From contig CAMCXS010000063.1 of the NCBI GenBank assembly GCA_945883495.1, forward strand, positions 1 through 34,046: a stretch of 34,046 bases of DNA, in the 5' to 3' direction. Positions within the stretch are counted from its first letter, which is position 1. Every line of letters begins with the position of its first letter. Positions 1 to 10,200 of this stretch are shown piece by piece. Source of the DNA: Akkermansia muciniphila (lineage in GTDB: Bacteria > Verrucomicrobiota > Verrucomicrobiia > Verrucomicrobiales > DEV007). A program made the position numbers and the translations under genes. The notes under the pieces were generated by a model. The model was not told where the DNA came from and made no database searches. It worked only from the letters and a program-made list of their open reading frames with translations.

Positions 1-618
1 CTTGGGATCCTTCACGATTCCGGCACGCACCGCGTTGAGGTCGATGTAGGCGGTGGTTTTCCGCAGAGCCTCTCCAGAAGGTTCGACCAAGGTACTGCCA
101 AAACGCCCTTGCCAGAGCGTGCCGCGCCGACCGTGACGCTCGTTGAACCAGGCGCTGAAGCGCCGCTGCACGATGTGCATGTACTTCGAAATGTCATACA
201 TCTGAGCCCGGAGCCGCCGTATGATGGACTCGGCCAAGGCTTCCTTGCCTGGGGTGGAGCGGAACTTCTTGAGCCGTTGCTTCGTTTCTTTTAGATAAGC
301 CTGCGAATAGCACTTCTTCATCCGCTCGAAGATCTCCTCCTCGGAAACCTCCGCCCGCAGCCGCGCTCCTTCGGCCTCGCTGGGAACGTTGAGGACGAGG
401 TGAAAGTGGTTGTCCAAGCAAGTCCAGGTCAAGACCTCCAAGCCACAAAAGTGAGCCGCCCCAAAGACCAAGGAGCGAAAGTGCTCCTTCTCATCCGGCC
501 CGAACAAAAACAGCCCGCCCGCCGTGCGGTTGAAGGCATGCATGACACCCCACGACGAAGTGCCACCTGGCAAAAAGCGCTTGTACTGGGGAAACGGTCG
601 GTCGGCGGTCTCGTTCAT
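1..618 (-). CDS. REP-associated tyrosine transposase (RAYT, IS200-like Y1 family), C-terminus cut by window edge
   Basis: I translated the complementary strand by hand; the frame is open to the left edge, so 206 codons are visible without a stop. The HUH motif of Y1 transposases appears as NHFHLVLNVP (H71 and H73). Candidate catalytic tyrosines lie at about residues 104-108 (CYSQAYLKE), followed by a RAYT-like block (NERHGRRGTLWQGRF) and the conserved tail YIDLNAVRAGIVKDP. The start chosen is the ATG at 618-616, giving MNETADRPFPQYKRF; an in-frame stop lies further upstream. No clear ribosome-binding site is seen. Family members are single-strand DNA nucleases that act on REP palindromes. The paired palindromic units at 646-709, just upstream, fit that relationship. 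The gene looks intact as far as it can be seen. Confidence 0.92.
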   Translation of the reverse strand, partial: MNETADRPFPQYKRFLPGGTSSWGVMHAFNRTAGGLFLFGPDEKEHFRSLVFGAAHFCGLEVLTWTCLDNHFHLVLNVPSEAEGARLRAEVSEEEIFERMKKCYSQAYLKETKQRLKKFRSTPGKEALAESIIRRLRAQMYDISKYMHIVQRRFSAWFNERHGRRGTLWQGRFGSTLVEPSGEALRKTTAYIDLNAVRAGIVKDPK

Positions 619-645
619 AATAACTGTCACGATGAACACGCTATT

Positions 646-709
646 CCTGAACAGTCAAGCGGGATGATTGTTCTCCTCCTGAACAGTCAAGCGGGATGAT
701 TGTTCTCCT
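646..709. repeat. Tandem pair of 32-bp REP-like palindromic units upstream of the RAYT gene
   Basis: Positions 646-677 and 678-709 are identical 32-bp direct repeats. Each contains an imperfect hairpin: GAACAGTCA, a 7-nt loop, then TGATTGTTC (9-bp arms with one G-T wobble). The core GCTTGACTGTTC, read on the minus strand, recurs in modified form near 10550 and 32480. Its position between the RAYT gene and the next large gene, and its hairpin form, match the REP elements that RAYT enzymes recognise. The minus-strand TTGACT inside each unit could also act as a -35 element for the RAYT gene, but I see no good -10. Confidence 0.7.
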
Positions 710-779
710 CTTGATCTTCTCATTTCTTCACGCACCGATGCTTGATTCCGGAGAGGCTTCTCTGATCCTGAATCCCTCC

Positions 780-3700
780 ATGCTGCGGAATTTCTGGTCT
801 TTCCCTTTCCTCGTCGCCCTGCTGACGGCGTCAATCGCCTCGGCCACTCCGGTGAACGTGGCGCTGAATCGACCCGCCCGGGCCGACTCTTTCTTCGGCA
901 GCGCGCTGCCCGAATACGCGGTGGACGGGGAAGCGACTTCGACCGCTTCCCGCTGGCTCTCGGCCGATACCCCGGCACCGCACTGGTTGGAACTCGACCT
1001 GGGCCAAAGCTACCAGGTGAGCCGCCTCTGGTTCAAAACCGGGAACACCAACGGGCCTTTCCCCCTGGACGATTTCGCCCTCCAACAATGGACCGGCAGC
1101 GGCTGGTCGGACGTCCTAAGCGTGACCGATAGTCCCGTCACGGGCGATACCGTGGATCTCTCCTTCGATCCGTTGCTGGTATCCAATCGGGTGCGCCTGT
1201 GGGTCGCGGGGCTCAAGGTGGACAATACCGTCCGGTTGTATGAGCTGCAGCTGGATGGCGAACCCCATGGCCTCACGGTGGAGTCTCTCGGTGCTTCGGA
1301 CACCGCCCCGGCACTGGACCCGGCCGCGCCCATCACCGTGACCTTCAGCGCGCCGGTGCAATTGGGCGTGACCACCGGCGTGCGCATTGAAGATTTGGCC
1401 GCTGGCACCGACCTCACCGGGGTGAGCACCACTGTGAGCGGCGCGGTGCTCAGCTTGACTCATCCGGAGTTGGTGCCAGGCCAGTCCTATGCAGTCCATC
1501 TCCCGCAAGGCACGGTCGTGCTCGCGGCCGATGGCACCACGCCCAACGGGGCCTTTTCGTGGGCGTTTCCGGTCGCTCCGGTCTTGCCTCAGTTCCTCGG
1601 GTTGAACTCCTCCTTGCCGGATCTGAACGCGCCGATCGAGCTGACTTTCGACCGCCCCCTGACCTTGCTCAACCCGGCCGCCATCTCGGTGGAACGAGTC
1701 AGCGATGGCGCGCCGCTCGCCGGGATCGTGCCCACGGTCAGCGGCCCGACCCTCTCCTTGGCCCACGCTCCCTTGGTGGCTGAGGAACTCTACCTCGTGC
1801 GGCTTGCGGCGGGAGCCGTCGCTGGCCAGAACAACGGGTTGACGCAGCAGGCGCTGAGGGCGGTCGTCTTTGCGGGCTCGGTTACGCTTGTCCAAACCGA
1901 CTTCGACACCGGACTGGAAGGCTTCCAACTCGCCAGGGACATTCCGGGAACGGTCCCGTCCAGCGCCACCAACTGGGCGTGGACCACGACCCAGACGGCC
2001 ATTCCGGGCGACGATCTCCGGTTCCTGACGCAGCAGACGCTGCATGCTGGCGACTTCGCGGCTTCACCCGCCATTGGCTTCTTGGCGGGTGCCGGCTACT
2101 TGCTTGAGGGGCAGGTCCTGCTCAACACGGACCTCACCGTGGAACTCGGCACCAGCCCCGCTCTCGCCGGCGCATCTCCGTTGCTGACGGTGGCGGCGAC
2201 CGGTGGCTTCAAGAATACCATTCGCCATCAGTTCACGGCAGAGGCCAGTGGCACGCGTCACCTGCTGTTCTCCAGCGGCGTCAGTGGCGTCTACCACCGG
2301 CAGTGCCTGGACCAGGTCACCCTCCGACGAGCCCTGCCGCCGTTGGTTCGTTTCCTCAACCCCGCCCCCGGCGCGACCCTGCGCGAGAGCGATGCCGTCA
2401 CCGTCTCGATCGAGGCCGTCGCGGTGGATGCGGAGGTCGCGTCCATCGCCTTCTACGACAACGGCTTCCTGCTGGGCTCGCCGGCGGGAACCGGCGGACT
2501 CTACACCTTCGATTGGAGCTACCATCCCCCTGGCCATCATACGTTGCGCGTGGAGGTCACCGATTCCTGGGGCTTGGTCACCGTGCGGGAGATGGCGGCC
2601 GTCGTGACGTTTGATGATGGGACTCCGCCGCCCGGGCTGATCTACACCTTTGATCAGGGCACCGATGGCTGGACCCGCACCGATGGCACGCCCATCAGCC
2701 GGTTCGGCGATTCCGCCGGCAGACCCGGATCATCGCTGCGCTACAGCACCCAGGCGAGCCAGAAAATCGCCGCTTCCTCCCCCTTGCTCTATCTTTCCGC
2801 TGGGCAGACTTACACTTTGACGCTGAAAGCCTTCACCACCAGCGGCGGAGGCCCCTTTACCTTCGGCTTCCTGCCCACGGCCACGCCAGGATATCCCAGC
2901 AACACCACGGAGATGCAGACCTTCGTTGTGTCGCGGGGGCCGACGGACTGGAGTGAATTCAACCTTCCGTTCACCGTCCCGGCGAATGGGGCTTACCACC
3001 TGACGATTTTCTATCCGAAGCTCACCGGCTTTATTACCATTCAATTGGACGACATTGGCCTGAGCGGCCCGGTCAATCTGGCACCCACGGTCACCCTCAC
3101 CGCGCCCGCCACGGACATCACCACGATTGCAGGGGCCACCGTGCAACTGGCCGCCTCCGCCACCGACAGCGATGGCTCGGTTTCGGAGGTCTCGTTCCGC
3201 ACCGCCGCCGGAACCCTGGTGGCCCCGGATGCCACTGACACCACCGAGCCCTTCAGCTACGCGTGGACGGGCCTTCCCGAAGGCCAATTCGACGTCCTCG
3301 CCCGGGCAGTGGACGACTTCGGCGCGTTCGGCCAGAGTTCCGTGCGCCAAGTCACCGCCGTCGCCAACCATCTGGACATTTCCACCTATTTGGGCGGGCC
3401 CTCGGACGAAAACTTCACCGCCGCCTGCTACCTCACCGACGGCACCCTGGTGCTTGGCGGGATCGCCGACCCGGCGCTATTTCCCGGAGTGACGCCAGCT
3501 TATGTCAATGGCGCCACGGCCGGGGATCGCGGCATCATCGTTCGCCTGTCCGGGGATGGACGAACCGTGCTGAGCGTGACGGTAGTCGGTGCCGAGGTGT
3601 CGGACTTGGACACCGATGGCGTCGGCCGCATCTACGTCGCGGCCATGGCCGACGGGGCGCTCGCCATCGACGCTTCTGGCCAAACCGTCCTGTGGTCCCA

Positions 3701-6700
3701 AACCTACGCGGGACGCTATGCCCACCGGGTGGACGCGGGCGACGGCGGCACCTTCGCCGTGCTCACCTCCAGCAACAGCGATTTCCGCGACCGGCAGCTG
3801 GGCAACGGGGTCGCCCAAACCTATGCGCCCGGCTTTGCCTTTCTCGGGGCGTGGGGGGGCGCCGGCCACTACACGAACGACCTCGCGGTCGATGAAACAT
3901 CCGGCAATGTCATCGTGGCCGGTTGGCGCAACTACACCAGCATGCCGGATGATTCCTCACTCGGCACCAATCCGGTGGATATCCCCATCCTGATTTGCCG
4001 CCGCCTGACCGACGGGGCTGAACAGTGGCGCGCTTACGACTGGGGCCTGCCAAACGACCCGGTGACCGGAAATGACCGCTTCCTGAACCGGGTGGCCAAC
4101 AACATGGCTGACACCCGAATCCACCGCGTGGTGCTGCATGAAGACAAGCTTTACGTCGCCTTCGAATACCAAGGCGGGAACACCCCCTTGCGCTACGACC
4201 CCTTTGATTTGGATACCTTGGTGAACGTCGTGGGCGGTGACCAATATCATGCCAACTTTAACTCCAACACCGAGCCGAAGACCTTCATCGGCCGCTACTC
4301 CGCGGCTACGGGGGCCTTCGAGACGGGACAATGGTTGGTCAACCGCCTCAGCAGCGGGGCGGCCAACACCATCCGAATCGAGAACGGAGGGCTGGCGGTG
4401 GATTCCTTCGGCCGGGTCCACCTCGTTGGAGAGTGCGCTTCCGGGCTTCCCCTGACGCATGACCCGCTCCCCGGCGGTTACAACGGCGGCGGCTGGCACA
4501 TGGTGCTCAGCCCGGACCTGGGCACCCGCGAGTTCGTCACGCGCCTGTCCTCTGGGGGCGATTGCGCCGCGGTGGCCATCAGCCCCTCGGGCCAAGTCGC
4601 CATCGTCGGCCGCACCGATGGGCCCCTTTTCCCCAGTAACGCTGTCCAGACGGCTCTCGGCGGGGGCTTCGACGCCTTCTATGCGGTGGCCGACTATGCT
4701 CCCTACTACCAATACCAACCCGGCGAGCACCCCCGGCTTTTCTTCTCCGCCGCCGACTTGCCGGCGATCCGGGCCAAGCTCGGGCGGGAGCCCTTTGCCA
4801 GCATGTTGGCGGAACTCATCGCCCAGCGCGACTTCGCCGACAATTACCGTCCTTATGATCCCAACAACGGCAAGAGCCTCCTCCTCCGCGTGCAGGCATC
4901 CGCCTTCCTCTATGCCGTGACCGGTTTGGAAAGCTATGCCCTTGATGCCCGGAACGATCTGGAAGCCGCGTGGGAGATTCTGGGCGACACCTGGGACTCG
5001 CCCTCGACCCGGGCTCTCGACCTCTACACGAACGCCGCCCGCGTGGCGATCGCCTACGACCTTTGCGCGAACTCGCCCCACTGGACTGGGGAACTCAATT
5101 ACCGGACCTCCATCAAATTGCGCGATCTTGCGGCCGTCATCGTCGATGGGGGAGGGAGCGAGTTGAACTCGGAACTGGCCAGCAATTTCACCGCCGCCCG
5201 CGGGGCTTCCGCCGGGTTGGCCCTGCTCGCCACCGACCATGACTACCAGCCCGACTGGCTGACCAGCACGCACGCGTTGACCGTCAATTACCTCAACACC
5301 AACCAGGGCGGCTCTTCCCCCCGAGGTTGGAACCCCGAGGGCTTCGGTTACACCGCCTATCCGCTGGGGAACTTCTTGGGTCCGTATGCCCTTGCAGCCA
5401 AACGCAACGGGGCCGGAGACCTGACCACCCACGCGGGGCTGCAATGGATGCCCTGGACGGGCTTCGCCGGCGCCACCACGGCTCTCGACGTTTATGGTTT
5501 GGGCGGCGTCAAAACCGATTGGTCGGACGACAACGCCCACATTGGTGGCGAGGGGACCTACGGCTTGGCCTTTGCTTTCGCCCCAGCTTCCCTCCAGCCT
5601 GGCCTCAAACACGCCTACGATCGCCTCATGGGGCATCTCGCGCCCAACCCCACCTGGGATGTCACGCGGGGCGGTAGTTTCTGGTCCATTCTCTACTACC
5701 CGGAGTCCATCCTTTCGCAGAATCCCAACGAGATTTGGGACTGGCACCGCGCCTCGAATGACTCCGGCGGCCTTGGCCTCTTCACCTTCCGCGACGCCTA
5801 CGCAGGGGCGAACGACATCCTGGTGCAATTCAAGGCCAAGCTGCGCAACACCACCCAATCGCACGACGGCCCCGATGGTCTTGGGTTCCGTCTCATCGGG
5901 CTCGGCAACCCCTTCGTGGTCGGTGGGGGCCGCAACGCACCGGGGCGTGACCTCAATCAAGCCACCGTCTATCCGGTGAACCCGGACGGCACCGTGACGA
6001 CGAACCGCAACACAGGCACGATCGTCGGCACCCCGCTCATCAAGCCTGACGGCGGCGGCCATGTGATTGCCTCCATGGCCACCAGCAATGTCGGGACCAC
6101 CTCCCACAAGCGCTGGCTCGTGACCGACTTCGATGTCTCGAACACCGGCGCGGCGGCGGTCGTCGTGGTGGCGGACACGACCGCCAACGGCACGCACTGG
6201 CAGCTTCCCACCTTTCTGAACAACACGATCACGACAGACGGCAGCACCTTCACCATCTCCGGGGCAAACGGAGCCTCGCTGCGCGGCACCATCCTTCACC
6301 CGGGCGGCACGCCGGTCATCACCGTGGGCACCAAGGCACGGGGGGAAGGCTACACCTTGGCTCAGGGCGGCACCCTGGCCGCCGAAGACCCGGTCACCAA
6401 CCCCCGCATCTCGGAGAATCGTTACCTGCATCTTCAGCACGGTGGAGACGGGGACTTTCTGGTGGTGATGACCCTGAGCTCTACCGGCACCCACCCAACC
6501 GTGGCGCGCCTTTCCGGCGCGGTGGCCGATGCCGTGGTCCAAGTCGGCGGCAAGCGCTACGCCCTGCAACCCAGCGATGTGCTCTACGGGCTGGGCGAAG
6601 AACCCCCGGCGGCCTACCTCCCGCCCGCAGTTACCGTGACGTTTGGAGCCGACGGCAAGGGAACGCTGAACGGCATGGCACCGGTCCAAGTCATCCCCTA

Positions 6701-7232
6701 CGGAGGCACCGCCGTGGCTCCCACGGTCACTCCCAAACTGGGCTACGCATTCGCCGGCTGGGACAAGTCCCTCGGTCCGGTGGTGCAGTCCATGGAGATC
6801 ACGGCTCGCTTTGATCCTGTGCCGCTGAGCTTCGACGATTGGATTAACGATCCCGCGTACGAACTCGGCCCGGAGGAACGAGTTGCCGACTTCGATGCCG
6901 ATGGCGACGGTTGGTCGAATTTGCTCGAATACGTCTTGGCCTTGAACCCCGCCCTGCGGGATGGAACGGAGGAGATTTCGCTTCATCTCGATGGCGAGGA
7001 AGTGGCGTTCCAGTATCGCCTGCGCAACGATCTGGTTGGCGTCACCGTGGCGCCGCAACATGCAGCGGAGCTGGCCCCGGAAGCCTGGTCAGATATCCCA
7101 GCGGCCAAGGTGCGCTTGGTGGAATCAGGTCCGGCCTTTGCCCGCTATGAAGTGAGATGGCCAGTGACCGTGAATTCTAGCTTTTTCCGCCTCGAAATTG
7201 TTGAGCCCCCACCATTCCACGCAGACCGGTGA
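780..7232 (+). CDS. Giant secreted mosaic protein with discoidin, Ig-like, propeller and heparinase II/III-like domains
   Basis: The start at 780 gives a signal peptide (MLRNFWSFPFLVALLTASIASA) and a protein of 2150 aa; the open frame begins earlier, inside the repeat at 696. Approximate domains: F5/8 type C (discoidin) 24-160; two SbsA-type Ig-like domains 163-363; jelly-roll-like segment 370-517; Ig-like 518-617; second jelly-roll-like segment 620-763; Ig-like 765-860; a beta-propeller region resembling SBBP repeats 863-1307; an alpha/alpha-barrel starting HPRLFFSAADLPAIRAKL, as in heparinase II/III and related lyases, about 1310-1680; a beta-sandwich to about 1946; an InlB B-type repeat 1949-2013; a calcium loop DFDADGDGWSNLLEY; and a C-terminal beta-sandwich ending near FFRLEI. 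It is probably an extracellular uronate-polysaccharide lyase with many binding modules. The lyase assignment is by fold signature only; catalytic residues were not resolved. Confidence 0.85.
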   Translation: MLRNFWSFPFLVALLTASIASATPVNVALNRPARADSFFGSALPEYAVDGEATSTASRWLSADTPAPHWLELDLGQSYQVSRLWFKTGNTNGPFPLDDFALQQWTGSGWSDVLSVTDSPVTGDTVDLSFDPLLVSNRVRLWVAGLKVDNTVRLYELQLDGEPHGLTVESLGASDTAPALDPAAPITVTFSAPVQLGVTTGVRIEDLAAGTDLTGVSTTVSGAVLSLTHPELVPGQSYAVHLPQGTVVLAADGTTPNGAFSWAFPVAPVLPQFLGLNSSLPDLNAPIELTFDRPLTLLNPAAISVERVSDGAPLAGIVPTVSGPTLSLAHAPLVAEELYLVRLAAGAVAGQNNGLTQQALRAVVFAGSVTLVQTDFDTGLEGFQLARDIPGTVPSSATNWAWTTTQTAIPGDDLRFLTQQTLHAGDFAASPAIGFLAGAGYLLEGQVLLNTDLTVELGTSPALAGASPLLTVAATGGFKNTIRHQFTAEASGTRHLLFSSGVSGVYHRQCLDQVTLRRALPPLVRFLNPAPGATLRESDAVTVSIEAVAVDAEVASIAFYDNGFLLGSPAGTGGLYTFDWSYHPPGHHTLRVEVTDSWGLVTVREMAAVVTFDDGTPPPGLIYTFDQGTDGWTRTDGTPISRFGDSAGRPGSSLRYSTQASQKIAASSPLLYLSAGQTYTLTLKAFTTSGGGPFTFGFLPTATPGYPSNTTEMQTFVVSRGPTDWSEFNLPFTVPANGAYHLTIFYPKLTGFITIQLDDIGLSGPVNLAPTVTLTAPATDITTIAGATVQLAASATDSDGSVSEVSFRTAAGTLVAPDATDTTEPFSYAWTGLPEGQFDVLARAVDDFGAFGQSSVRQVTAVANHLDISTYLGGPSDENFTAACYLTDGTLVLGGIADPALFPGVTPAYVNGATAGDRGIIVRLSGDGRTVLSVTVVGAEVSDLDTDGVGRIYVAAMADGALAIDASGQTVLWSQTYAGRYAHRVDAGDGGTFAVLTSSNSDFRDRQLGNGVAQTYAPGFAFLGAWGGAGHYTNDLAVDETSGNVIVAGWRNYTSMPDDSSLGTNPVDIPILICRRLTDGAEQWRAYDWGLPNDPVTGNDRFLNRVANNMADTRIHRVVLHEDKLYVAFEYQGGNTPLRYDPFDLDTLVNVVGGDQYHANFNSNTEPKTFIGRYSAATGAFETGQWLVNRLSSGAANTIRIENGGLAVDSFGRVHLVGECASGLPLTHDPLPGGYNGGGWHMVLSPDLGTREFVTRLSSGGDCAAVAISPSGQVAIVGRTDGPLFPSNAVQTALGGGFDAFYAVADYAPYYQYQPGEHPRLFFSAADLPAIRAKLGREPFASMLAELIAQRDFADNYRPYDPNNGKSLLLRVQASAFLYAVTGLESYALDARNDLEAAWEILGDTWDSPSTRALDLYTNAARVAIAYDLCANSPHWTGELNYRTSIKLRDLAAVIVDGGGSELNSELASNFTAARGASAGLALLATDHDYQPDWLTSTHALTVNYLNTNQGGSSPRGWNPEGFGYTAYPLGNFLGPYALAAKRNGAGDLTTHAGLQWMPWTGFAGATTALDVYGLGGVKTDWSDDNAHIGGEGTYGLAFAFAPASLQPGLKHAYDRLMGHLAPNPTWDVTRGGSFWSILYYPESILSQNPNEIWDWHRASNDSGGLGLFTFRDAYAGANDILVQFKAKLRNTTQSHDGPDGLGFRLIGLGNPFVVGGGRNAPGRDLNQATVYPVNPDGTVTTNRNTGTIVGTPLIKPDGGGHVIASMATSNVGTTSHKRWLVTDFDVSNTGAAAVVVVADTTANGTHWQLPTFLNNTITTDGSTFTISGANGASLRGTILHPGGTPVITVGTKARGEGYTLAQGGTLAAEDPVTNPRISENRYLHLQHGGDGDFLVVMTLSSTGTHPTVARLSGAVADAVVQVGGKRYALQPSDVLYGLGEEPPAAYLPPAVTVTFGADGKGTLNGMAPVQVIPYGGTAVAPTVTPKLGYAFAGWDKSLGPVVQSMEITARFDPVPLSFDDWINDPAYELGPEERVADFDADGDGWSNLLEYVLALNPALRDGTEEISLHLDGEEVAFQYRLRNDLVGVTVAPQHAAELAPEAWSDIPAAKVRLVESGPAFARYEVRWPVTVNSSFFRLEIVEPPPFHADR

Positions 7233-7290
7233 CTCGTGAGAGTCCCTCCAGTCGATCGATTCGTAGGGTCTGCTCCGTATAGCCACTCTG

Positions 7291-10200
7291 ATGCCATCAA
7301 AACACAGCACGCTCCTCCTTGTTTGTCTCGCCGTTCTACTTCCCGGTAGGCTTCCGGCCGCACTCGTCTCATCGACCGCTTCCCTGAGCGAGTATGCAAG
7401 TGGCACCGATCAACTAGTCGTCTACACCGACGTGCCAGGTCACGGCACCTCCGTGATCAACGGATACCAAGCCCGCGCCAAATCGGATATCTATGAGATC
7501 TGGGTAAGGTCTCCCGCGACCGACAACATATGGGTTCAGTGTTTTGCCAACATGACCTACAATCGCGGCGCGGAGATGCCGACCTTGGCCGGTTTTAATA
7601 CCGCGACCGCCTCGCACGCTTATCAAAAGTTTACTGCCGGTTGGACTCATTCCTACGCGAATATTGAGATGAGCGACCTATCTCCCGTTGAGGTCGAGGT
7701 CCGGAAAATTGGCGACACCTTGTTGGACGGCTCGTCCGTGATTGTAAAATCAGCCGTCCATCCCGAGCATAAGATCATTCCCGGGAGCAAATTCGACGAG
7801 AACGGTCGGGTCTATTTCAAGATCAATCACCCGTGCCAGATCGTCATCGATATCAACGGGCAAATGGACGACCACAATGCCGCTTACTCATCGACCACCC
7901 CGGGTGGGCGCATGCCCGGGACCAATATGTATGTCCACTCCGTGGCTTTCTATGCCAATCCCATCCTGGCCAGGCCGGTCGCCAGCCCGGCCCATCGGGT
8001 CGTCACGGTCCAAGCAAGCGAGAGCCAGCCGACTTCCCTCCTCACCGCGCCCGATCCCGCCACCTATGAGACCCTGGCCTTTGGCCCCGGCGTTCATTTT
8101 ATCGGACCCGGCTTCAAGGTCCATCCGGGCAGAAGTTACTACATCCCCGGAGACGCGATTCTTTACGGAAACCTGACCAACTACGGGGTGGACGACGACG
8201 GCTACCGAAGCAACGGAGACCGCATTCAAATCTTTGGCTATGGAACGATTTGCGGCATCCAGATACCCCATTATCAGAATAATACTGGTAACCCCGAATA
8301 CCCCGAATGGAACGCGTTGACCGGCGACAAAAGCGGGGATGTCGGCATCGCGATCCAAAACGCTTGGGACACCACGATCACGGGCGTTACCTCAGTGGAT
8401 CCGGCGAATTTCAATACCAAGTTCGACGGTCAACACAACCGCACCAATGACCAGTGTTTAGTGAGCTGGGTGAAGCTGCATTCCTGGCGGGTAAACGGCG
8501 ACGGTTTCGGGGGGTATTCCAAGGTCGAGGACTCCTTTTTTCGCACCAGCGACGATTCCACCTACGTGCGTGACTGGCGAAGGCGGTGCACCTTTTGGAA
8601 GGACACCAATGCGAATATCTTTCGCTTTGTGAACCATGTCTCGGGTGGAGTTGATGACTGCGACATCCTCTACAGCCGCTGGCGCGATCCCCGGGGAGTG
8701 GGCAGTGTCTTTGAGTTTGCGAGCAACGATGGTGCCACGCCCCAGGTGATTGAGCGCAATCTGACGCTGCGAAACATTCGATTCCACGACAAACTCTCCA
8801 ATCCCCGACACCTCTTTGATATGGCCACGGCGGAAAGTTTCACCGGCCAGACTTTCGAGAATATCTCCTTTTATCTACCCAAGAACGGCACCAAATCCCG
8901 CCTCTTGGGGAGCGCCTCGGCTCCATGGTATGAGCGTGTGGTATTCAAAAACATCACCTACAAAACCAGCGAACAAGAAGCCTACGACACAGGAACCCTG
9001 CTGACGGCGGACAATTTTACTGACTATTTTGATACCAACGAGTTTGTCAAATACACCCTCTTCGACGATCCGCGCGCGCTGACCGCAAACGGAGTTTCCG
9101 AGCCGGTCCAGGGCTTCGTCACCAAAACTCCCGCCCAAGCCACGCACTTGGAAACAACGTTGGTCACCCTGAACGCGACGGCGGAGCCGGGGTATCGCTT
9201 CGCCAGCTGGACGGGCCTGAACGGGGACGATCCTTCCAACGATAGCACCGCCAATCCGATCACCATCAGAATGTTGGAAAACCGGGTGCTCACCGCGGTT
9301 TTTGCCCTGGCCGACATCACGGCACCGGTGGACATCCGCGGCCCGAAAACCGGATCTTGGACCGTGCCGCTGGGTGTTTACAGCGCCACCGTTCAGGTTT
9401 GGGGGGGCGGCGGGGCCGGTGGATCGGCCGAACATACGCCCGGCTCCACCAGTGTCAGCGTCCGGGGGGGCGGGGGAACGGGCGGTGGCTTCGCCAGTCG
9501 GTCTCTCAAGGTGCGGCCCGGCCAGATGATCCGCTACACCGTGGGGGCGGGCGGGGTGGGTTCCACTTTGGCCGCCGGAGAGGTTTTTCCCAGCGATTCC
9601 AATGGCGGCGACGGCGGTGCTTCGTTCGCCTCGGTGAATGATCAGCCCGTGGTCTCCGCCATCGGTGGGCTGGGCGGCAAGAACAAATCCGGATCCACCG
9701 TCTCGACAGGGGGAAGCTCCCGGACGGCTCCGGCCACCGGAAATTTGGGCGAGGTCGTCTACTATGGAGGCAATGGCGGGGGCAGCGCCTCCACGGGCAC
9801 CGGCGGAGGGGGGGGCGGCGGCGGCTCCCAGGGGAACGGCGGGAACGCGGTCAGCCAGAACGCGGGCGCGGCAGGGCTGGGAGAAGGAGCGGCAGGCGCG
9901 GCCGGACACAATGGGACAAATCATGGCAATATCGGCGGCTTTCCCGGAGGCGGCGGCTCCGGGGCTGGGGTGCGCCTCAATTCAACCGGCGCTTCGATGG
10001 CGCGCATTGGCGGCCGAGGCGGCGATGGGCGGATGCTCGTGACCTACAATACGCTGCCCCGTTCGCAGTTCGAACTCTGGCATGAAGCTGCCTTTGCCTC
10101 CGCCGCTGCGGATCCGGCGATCGCCGGGGACCTCGCCGACCCGGACGAGGACGGCCTTGCCAACATCCAGGAATTTGTCTTCGGCGGGGATCCTCTGTTC

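Noticed and set aside
3957-7061. A 1034-codon open frame on the minus strand
   Set aside because: It lies fully inside the large secreted-protein gene, has no recognisable domain or signal peptide, and its Arg/Gly/Val-rich composition is that of an antisense shadow in GC-rich DNA.
9400-10040. G-rich, repeat-like tract that could be taken for a repeat array
   Set aside because: It is in frame and encodes a glycine-rich domain; there are no uniform repeat units or spacers, so it is not a CRISPR or tandem-repeat locus.
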